Assembly (NCBI RefSeq): GCF_028335745.1
Contig: NZ_CP116477.1
Coordinates: 3,844,001-3,908,000, forward strand
Direction: 5' to 3'
DNA length: 64,000 bases
From: Pectobacterium sp. A5351
GTDB lineage: Bacteria > Pseudomonadota > Gammaproteobacteria > Enterobacterales > Enterobacteriaceae
Position 1 is the stretch's first letter. Each line of letters starts with the position of its first letter. The translations under genes and the position numbers were made by a program. The notes below the pieces were generated by a model. That model saw only the letters and a list, made by a program, of their open reading frames with translations. It made no database searches and was not told where the DNA came from. This document shows, one piece after another, positions 58,774 through 64,000 of this stretch.

Positions 58774-60045
58774 TTATTGATACACCGGATAGCGTCGGCA
58801 CAGCGCCACAACCTGCTGGCGTACACGATCGCGTACCGCCGTTAATGCGTCATCCCCTGCGCCAAGCCCATCGAGTACATCACATAGCCATCCCGCCAGT
58901 TGCTCGCACTCCGCCACACCAAAACCGCGCGTCGTCACGGCTGGCGTTCCAATACGCAGGCCTGAGGTCACAAAGGGGGAACGCGGGTCGTTAGGCACCG
59001 AGTTCTTGTTTGTCGTGATGTAAGCCTCGCTCAGGGCAGCATCGGCATCCTTACCGGTATAGGGTCTGGCAGACAGGTCGATCAATATCAAATGGTTGTC
59101 GGTGCCATCAGAGACAATCTTATAGCCACGAAGTTGGAGGACGCGCGCCATGGCACGGGCATTAGTCACCACCTGACGTTGATAAACCGTGAATTCAGGG
59201 CGCAGCGCTTCCTTGAATGCCACCGCTTTGGCTGCGATAACGTGCATCAACGGACCGCCCTGAATACCGGGGAACACGGCGGAGTTAAGCTTTTTGTAGA
59301 ATTCCTCACTCTGCCCTTTGGCTAAAATAATTCCACCGCGCGGGCCACGCAGCGTTTTATGGGTTGTGCTGGTGACGACGTGCGCATGAGGGAGAGGATT
59401 CGGGTACTCTCCAGCAGCCACCAACCCCGCGACGTGAGCCATGTCCACCCAGAAGATAGCGCCCACCTTGTCAGCAATCGCGCGCATCCGCGCCCAGTCC
59501 TTGTGGCGTGAATAGGCGGAGAACCCGCCAATTAACATCTTTGGTCGGGTTTCCAACGCAATACGCTCCATTTCATCGTAGTCGATCAGCCCCGTGTCGG
59601 GGTTTAATCCATAAGGGACGATGTTGTAGTGGCGACCAGAAAAGTTGGAGGGGTTACCGTGGGTCAGATGCCCGCCCTGAGCGAGATTCATGCCCATCAC
59701 GGTATCACCCGGATTCGTCAACGCCAGAAACACGGCCGCATTAGCCTGAGCGCCAGCATGGGGCTGGACGTTAGCATAATCGCAGTCAAACAGCGCTTTG
59801 GCCCGCTCGATAGCCAGACGTTCAGCCATATCAACATGCTCACAGCCGCTGTAGTAGCGCTTGCCAGGGTAGCCCTCCGCATATTTGTTGGTGAACACGG
59901 AGTTCTGGATCGCCATCACCAGCGGACTGGCATAGTTCTCTGAGGCGATAAGTTCAATGTGAGTTTCCTGCCGATGTTCTTCATGCCGGATGGCGTCGGC
60001 CAGTTCTGGGTCGAAGTCGGTAAGGGTAAGAGAAGCGTCATACAT
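58774..60045 (-). CDS. Serine hydroxymethyltransferase (GlyA-like paralogue)
   Basis: 423 residues from the ATG at 60045 (AGGA 8 bp upstream); an ATG at 60051 is too close to that site. It is clearly of the SHMT family: [30 protein letters not shown]-like [14 protein letters not shown], the PLP Lys in [13 protein letters not shown], and [16 protein letters not shown]. All catalytic residues I can check are present. It differs from the housekeeping GlyA across much of its length, so it is probably a second copy with a specialised role. It lies 32 bp after the PLP-homeostasis gene and is probably co-transcribed with it. Confidence 0.93.
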   Translation of the reverse strand: MYDASLTLTDFDPELADAIRHEEHRQETHIELIASENYASPLVMAIQNSVFTNKYAEGYPGKRYYSGCEHVDMAERLAIERAKALFDCDYANVQPHAGAQANAAVFLALTNPGDTVMGMNLAQGGHLTHGNPSNFSGRHYNIVPYGLNPDTGLIDYDEMERIALETRPKMLIGGFSAYSRHKDWARMRAIADKVGAIFWVDMAHVAGLVAAGEYPNPLPHAHVVTSTTHKTLRGPRGGIILAKGQSEEFYKKLNSAVFPGIQGGPLMHVIAAKAVAFKEALRPEFTVYQRQVVTNARAMARVLQLRGYKIVSDGTDNHLILIDLSARPYTGKDADAALSEAYITTNKNSVPNDPRSPFVTSGLRIGTPAVTTRGFGVAECEQLAGWLCDVLDGLGAGDDALTAVRDRVRQQVVALCRRYPVYQ

Positions 60046-60077
60046 GGGCATCGTCCTATACGTTAGTCATTGGTTTT

Positions 60078-60890
60078 TTAATCGTGTGATTCTGTGAGGG
60101 GGTTATCAGGCCAGTAGTAGCTATCCGGTAGCGGGCGGGCGCCAAAAATTGCCTGACCGACGCGAACCACGGTGGCGCCTTCTTCAATGGCTATTTCAAA
60201 ATCGCCGGACATGCCCATGGATAAGTCATCCAGCTCAATGCCAACCGGGAGGTTTTGCTGCAACCGATCGCGCAACTGACGCAGCCGTACAAAACACTGG
60301 CGAACGCGTTCGGCCTCGCTGGAGAACAGCGCCAGCGTCATGAGCCCGCGCACACGTAGCGCAGAGAATGTGGGAAGTGCCTGAATAAAAACCGGTACGT
60401 CATCGGGAGACAGGCCGTATTTACTGGCCTCACCGGAGGTATTCACCTGTACGAATACGTCTAATGAGCGCCCTTCTACCTGTAATCGGCGATCCAGCGC
60501 TTCAGCCAGTCGCAGGCTGTCCAGCGCCTGAAACTCGGTAGCGAAACGTGCCACCAGCTTGGCCTTGTTGGTTTGCAGGTGCCCAATGACCGACCACTGT
60601 AAATCGGCTAAATCCTGCATCGATTCCCATTTACGGTACGCCTCTTGCACTTTGTTCTCGCCCAATACTCGACAACCCGCCATATGGGCCATACGCAGGC
60701 GGCTTTCGGGTTTGGTCTTGCTGACTGGCAACAATCGCACCGTGGCGGGATCGCGACCAACGCGGTGGCAGGCCGCTTCGATACGAGCCTGCACCGCTGC
60801 CAGATTGAACTGGAAATCTTCAACCGTGGCGGCTTCGGGATAGCGACCGTGCCTGTCGTGGCGAGTGGGTGTATCGGAAGAGAGCGGCAT
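60078..60890 (-). CDS. YggS-family pyridoxal-phosphate homeostasis protein
   Basis: 270 residues from the ATG at 60890, with AGGAG 8 bp upstream; the open frame continues 15 codons further. An alanine-racemase-like PLP barrel without the second domain: PLP Lys in LLPVSKTKPESRL, then VLGENKVQEAYRK, QWSVIGHLQTNKAK, SMGMSGDFEIAIEEGATVVRVGQAIFG. Members buffer intracellular PLP. It has an N-terminal extension of about 30 residues and differs from the housekeeping YggS, suggesting a paralogue. It is in an operon with the SHMT gene and divergent from a MocR regulator. Confidence 0.9.
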   Translation of the reverse strand: MPLSSDTPTRHDRHGRYPEAATVEDFQFNLAAVQARIEAACHRVGRDPATVRLLPVSKTKPESRLRMAHMAGCRVLGENKVQEAYRKWESMQDLADLQWSVIGHLQTNKAKLVARFATEFQALDSLRLAEALDRRLQVEGRSLDVFVQVNTSGEASKYGLSPDDVPVFIQALPTFSALRVRGLMTLALFSSEAERVRQCFVRLRQLRDRLQQNLPVGIELDDLSMGMSGDFEIAIEEGATVVRVGQAIFGARPLPDSYYWPDNPLTESHD

Positions 60891-60993
60891 CAGCTTAACT
60901 CCTGACGAAGAGAATGAATGGATTGTGAAACGCATTTATAGACTTAAAATAGCCGGATGTTCCCCACCATTTTTATGACAAGAGGCAGACCAA

Positions 60994-62493
60994 TTGTTCA
61001 AACACGCTCAGCTTGAATCGGTCAAGGCCTGGATTGGCGATCCCGCACAAGGTGCCCTCCCCCTGCACGCCCGCATCCAGCGGGCGATTCGCCAGTTAAT
61101 CCTCGATGGTGTTCTTGATGTGGGCAAATCCTTACCCGCCTCACGCGCATTGGCTAAATCATTGGGGGTATCACGCGATACGGTCGAATCAGCTTACAGC
61201 CAGCTGCATGCGGAAGGATTTATCGAACGTCGCATCGGCAGCGGTAGTTCTGTGTCGGAGCGGGCAAAGCGTCTACCGGGGCGTGGCAAAGCGCGGAAAA
61301 CGGGAGATAGCAAAGCAGAACTGCGCCTCAGTCAACGCGGTAGCGCCATGTTCCAGAATGGTGGGGTACGCGATTTCATCATCCCGCGCGCGTTCGCGCC
61401 CGGCGTGCCGGAAACACGCAGTTTTCCCCTCCAGACGTGGGAACGGCTGGAACGGCAGGTACTAAAAGAATATGGCACACGGGCGCTGCTGCACAGCCCG
61501 CCGCAGGGCATGGAAGCGCTGAGGCGTGCCATCGCAGATTATGTCAATCTCGAACGGGGCGCTCGCGCCACGCCCGATCGCGTGTTGGTACTGACCAGTT
61601 CCCAGCAAGCGCTAACCCTGTGTGCGAATGTCCTGCTGGATGCCGGCGATCGAATCTTTCTTGAAGATCCCGTATACCATGGCGCACGCAAGGCATTCGA
61701 GGCGGCCGGGCTCGCGTGCGTGCCAATCCCATTAGATGCCGATGGTTTGCAGGTCGAACATCTGCTTGAAGTAAGCAATGCACACCATGCGCCAGCGAAA
61801 GCCGTGTTCCTGACGCCGTCACACCAGTTTCCCACCGGAGCAACACTGTCGCTGGATCGGCGTCTGGCCGTGATCGAATGGGCCTGGCAGCAACAGAGCT
61901 GGATTATTGAAGACGACTACGACAGCGAGTTCCACTATGCGGGCAAACCTACCGCCTGCGTGCAAGGGCTCGACCCGCACGATCGCACCATCTATATCGG
62001 CACCTTCACCAAATCGCTGTTTCCCGGCCTGCGCATCGGCTATATGGTTCTGCCGCCACAACTGGTTGCCCCGATGACCGTGGCCCGCACCCTGATGGAT
62101 GGACACAGCGCCCCCATTCCGCAGCTCACGCTGGCCCGTTTTATCGAAGGAGGACACTTCGGTGCCTATGTACGCACGATGCGCGCCGTTTATGCGGAAC
62201 GCCGCGATGTGCTGGCACGGTTGGCGCGTCAGCATCTGGCCGACTTTGTGGAACCACAGGTACCAGCCGGAGGCATGCAAATGCCCTGTCTGTTCATCCG
62301 TGACATCCCTGAACACGACGCGGTGGAATCCGCACGCCGAGCCGGTATCGACCTGCTCGGGCTGACAGCGCTGTATGCAGCGTCAGGTCAGCATAAAGCC
62401 GGTTTCCTCATGGGATTTGCTGCCCACGCGCCGCATGAACTGGAGAGTGCCGTCAAGACATTAGCGAAGGTGCTACGTGCACTGTGCCGATGA
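60994..62493 (+). CDS. MocR-family transcriptional regulator (GntR-type HTH fused to aminotransferase-like domain)
   Basis: 499 residues. The N-terminal GntR winged helix (about 25-90) has SLPASRALAKSLGVSRDTVESAYSQL. The C-terminal fold-type-I aminotransferase domain has SHQFPTGATLS, EDDYDSEFHY (PLP Asp) and the PLP Lys in GTFTKSLFPGLRIGY. TTG start with AGAGG upstream; no in-frame ATG is nearer. Such regulators sense PLP or an amino acid and often control divergent PLP-dependent genes, here the YggS-like and SHMT genes. PdxR is the best-known relative; target genes are inferred. Confidence 0.9.
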   Translation: MFKHAQLESVKAWIGDPAQGALPLHARIQRAIRQLILDGVLDVGKSLPASRALAKSLGVSRDTVESAYSQLHAEGFIERRIGSGSSVSERAKRLPGRGKARKTGDSKAELRLSQRGSAMFQNGGVRDFIIPRAFAPGVPETRSFPLQTWERLERQVLKEYGTRALLHSPPQGMEALRRAIADYVNLERGARATPDRVLVLTSSQQALTLCANVLLDAGDRIFLEDPVYHGARKAFEAAGLACVPIPLDADGLQVEHLLEVSNAHHAPAKAVFLTPSHQFPTGATLSLDRRLAVIEWAWQQQSWIIEDDYDSEFHYAGKPTACVQGLDPHDRTIYIGTFTKSLFPGLRIGYMVLPPQLVAPMTVARTLMDGHSAPIPQLTLARFIEGGHFGAYVRTMRAVYAERRDVLARLARQHLADFVEPQVPAGGMQMPCLFIRDIPEHDAVESARRAGIDLLGLTALYAASGQHKAGFLMGFAAHAPHELESAVKTLAKVLRALCR

Positions 62494-62625
62494 TCAGTCG
62501 CAGTGGTGAATGCGTGATATACGACGTCGCGTGGCCACGGAAAAGTATCAATCAGGCCGAGGATGAGCGTCATTAAAAGACGTTTGCGGGAAGAGGGATG
62601 AGATCGCAGGCAATTGTTTTGAAGC

Positions 62626-62656
62626 AAAAAAAAACCGCAGGCCGAAACCTGCGGTT
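62626..62656 (-). terminator. Terminator of fkpA
   Basis: AACCGCAGG/CCTGCGGTT, a perfect 9-bp stem with a CCGAAA loop, followed by a nine-T run on the minus strand, 22 bp after fkpA. Confidence 0.9.
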
Positions 62657-62677
62657 ATCTCATTATTATCGCGAAGC

Positions 62678-63496
62678 TTATTTAGCCGCTTTCTCTTCGG
62701 CTGCTGGTTTTTCAGCTTTCGCATCATCCGCGGCTTTCAGATCAGCTTCGGATTTAATGTCCAGCAGTTCAACGTCGAACACCAGCGTAGAGTTAGCCGG
62801 GATGCCAGGCACGCCATTTTCGCCATAGGCCAGTGCAGGCGGGATAGCCAGCTTGATTTTGCCGCCTTTCTTAACGTGTTTCAGGCCTTCGGTCCAGCCA
62901 GGAATTACACCGTCCAGACGGAAAGAAAGCGGCTCGCCACGTTTGTAGGAGTTATCGAACTCGCTACCGTCAACCAGCGTACCTTTGTAGTTAACCACCA
63001 CGGTATCGCTATCTTTCGGCGCATTGCCGCTACCTTCTTTCTCAACCTGATACAGAAGGCCAGATGCAGTTTTCTTCACGTCTTTTTCTTTAGCGAAGGA
63101 CTCAAGATACTTGGCACCTTTGTCCGCATTATCTTTCGCATCTTGCTTCATTTTGGCTTCAGCGGCAGCTTTAACTTTGCCTTCAAAACCTTGCAGTGTT
63201 TTCTCGATTTCTTCGTCAGTCAACTTGCTCTTGTCAGCAAACGCATCTTGCACGCCGGCAATCAACTGCTCTTTATCCAGTTTGATACCTAATTTTTCTT
63301 GTTCTTTCAGAGAGTTATCCATGTAACGCCCTAAAGATGCACCTAACGCATAAGCCGCTGCCTGCTCATCGTTCTTGAATTTGGCTGCCGCAGTATTGTC
63401 AGACGCCTGCGCCTTGTCTGCCGCCAGAACCTGGCCTGCGTTCAGAGCCAGAGCCATCGTTGTTGCTAACAGCGTTACTTTAAACAGTGATTTCAT
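62678..63496 (-). CDS. fkpA: Periplasmic FKBP-type peptidyl-prolyl isomerase FkpA
   Basis: 272 residues (E. coli 270). A periplasmic chaperone and prolyl isomerase. The start at 63496 has GGAGAA upstream and gives a signal peptide MKSLFKVTLLATTMALALN cleaved after VLA (about 25); longer in-frame starts add non-signal residues. The N-terminal helical dimerisation domain (about 40-140) is followed by the FKBP domain with VVNYKGTLVDGSEFDNSY and VIPGWTEGLKHVKKGGK. A repetitive Ala/Lys/Glu tail follows. Confidence 0.97.
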   Translation of the reverse strand: MKSLFKVTLLATTMALALNAGQVLAADKAQASDNTAAAKFKNDEQAAAYALGASLGRYMDNSLKEQEKLGIKLDKEQLIAGVQDAFADKSKLTDEEIEKTLQGFEGKVKAAAEAKMKQDAKDNADKGAKYLESFAKEKDVKKTASGLLYQVEKEGSGNAPKDSDTVVVNYKGTLVDGSEFDNSYKRGEPLSFRLDGVIPGWTEGLKHVKKGGKIKLAIPPALAYGENGVPGIPANSTLVFDVELLDIKSEADLKAADDAKAEKPAAEEKAAK

Positions 63497-63778
63497 CCAT
63501 TTCTCCAGCATCTGGAGCGACGTGCCCCAGCCATCATTAAAATACATTCGCGCCTACTATAACTGTGCGGACGAAGACAACACAACGACGCACTCGACAA
63601 TCCTTTGATAAAAAACGTCAGGAAGCTTTTCCGGCATCATTTGTGTCGTCCTAAGGCCATCTGGCAACAATACGCCCCACTCAGGATGGTGCATTGCGCC
63701 CTACTGCGACCATTTTTACTACCAGAAGTTTCCACTTTCTGACAAACTCATGGGTAACAAGAAGTAAGAGGAATCGCG

Positions 63779-63997
63779 ATGTCACCATCAGCCCTTGAAG
63801 AACGACTCGAACAGTTGGAAAGCCGACAGGCTTTCCAGGAAGTCGCCATCGAAGAGCTTAACCAAACGGTTATTCAACACGAGCGGGAAATTAGCCGCCT
63901 GCGCGAGCATGTGCGTCTACTCACCGACAGGGTTCGCAACCAGCAAACGTCGCTTGTTGCCCCTCAGTCGGAAGAAACGCCGCCGCCGCATTATTAA
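63779..63997 (+). CDS. slyX: SlyX protein
   Basis: 72 residues, equal to E. coli SlyX. A predicted coiled coil from Leu/Glu-rich heptads (residues 5-55), ending EETPPPHY as in the family. RBS AAGAGGAAT upstream. Function is not established. It is divergent from fkpA, as in E. coli. Confidence 0.97.
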   Translation: MSPSALEERLEQLESRQAFQEVAIEELNQTVIQHEREISRLREHVRLLTDRVRNQQTSLVAPQSEETPPPHY

Positions 63998-64000
63998 GAT

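Overview
The window is a chromosomal segment of a gammaproteobacterium of the order Enterobacterales. Gene content, protein lengths and local gene order match the Escherichia coli core almost everywhere. A soft-rot relative (Pectobacterium/Dickeya group) is my best guess from the overall mix of genes, but this is inference, since no database was searched. About 75 protein genes, one complete rRNA operon and one tRNA are present.

Region 1 (1-11.9 kb) is the accessory-rich part. The 3' half of metH is followed after 37 bp by a two-gene ATPase plus HNH-nuclease pair that resembles the Septu (PtuA/PtuB) anti-phage architecture. Next comes an iron-uptake locus: an AraC-family regulator and a TonB-dependent siderophore receptor, with Fur-like sites and a regulator-type direct repeat upstream. 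The receptor is interrupted 41 codons before its end by an IS10-like element of the IS4 family. The element has a perfect 9-bp target duplication, and precise removal restores a 705-codon gene. A DASS-type anion transporter and the Na/Pi cotransporter gene yjbB follow.

Region 2 (11.9-24 kb) holds the glyoxylate-bypass operon aceBAK (minus strand) with a conserved IclR operator, metA with tandem Met boxes, and an rRNA operon (16S, tRNA-Glu, 23S, 5S; minus strand). On its 5S side the operon has the neighbours of E. coli rrnE (metA, aceBAK). On its promoter side it has those of E. coli rrnD (yrdA, aroE). The junction therefore looks like the product of an rrn-mediated rearrangement in one of the two lineages.

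Region 3 (23.7-55.1 kb) is conserved core. It contains yrdA/yrdB/aroE/tsaC/yrdD/smg/dprA, def-fmt-rsmB-trkA-mscL, arfA and yhdN, then the alpha, spc and S10 ribosomal operons (all minus strand), bfr-bfd, the str operon (rpsL-rpsG-fusA-tufA), and tusBCD with yheO. Classical control sites are visible: the S10 leader, the alpha-operon leader, the S12-S7 spacer, the promoters, and the arfA 3' hairpin that yields a non-stop mRNA.

Region 4 (55.2-64 kb) separates yheO from fkpA/slyX, which are adjacent in E. coli. The insert holds an eptA-pmrA-pmrB operon (lipid A phosphoethanolamine modification and its two-component system) with a PmrA-type box. It also holds a pyridoxal-phosphate cluster: a PLP-homeostasis protein and a serine hydroxymethyltransferase, transcribed divergently from a MocR-type regulator.

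Coordinates come from reading the sequence. Starts were moved from the longest open frame where a ribosome-binding site or homology favoured another codon. Functional names rest on recognised family similarity, not on searches.
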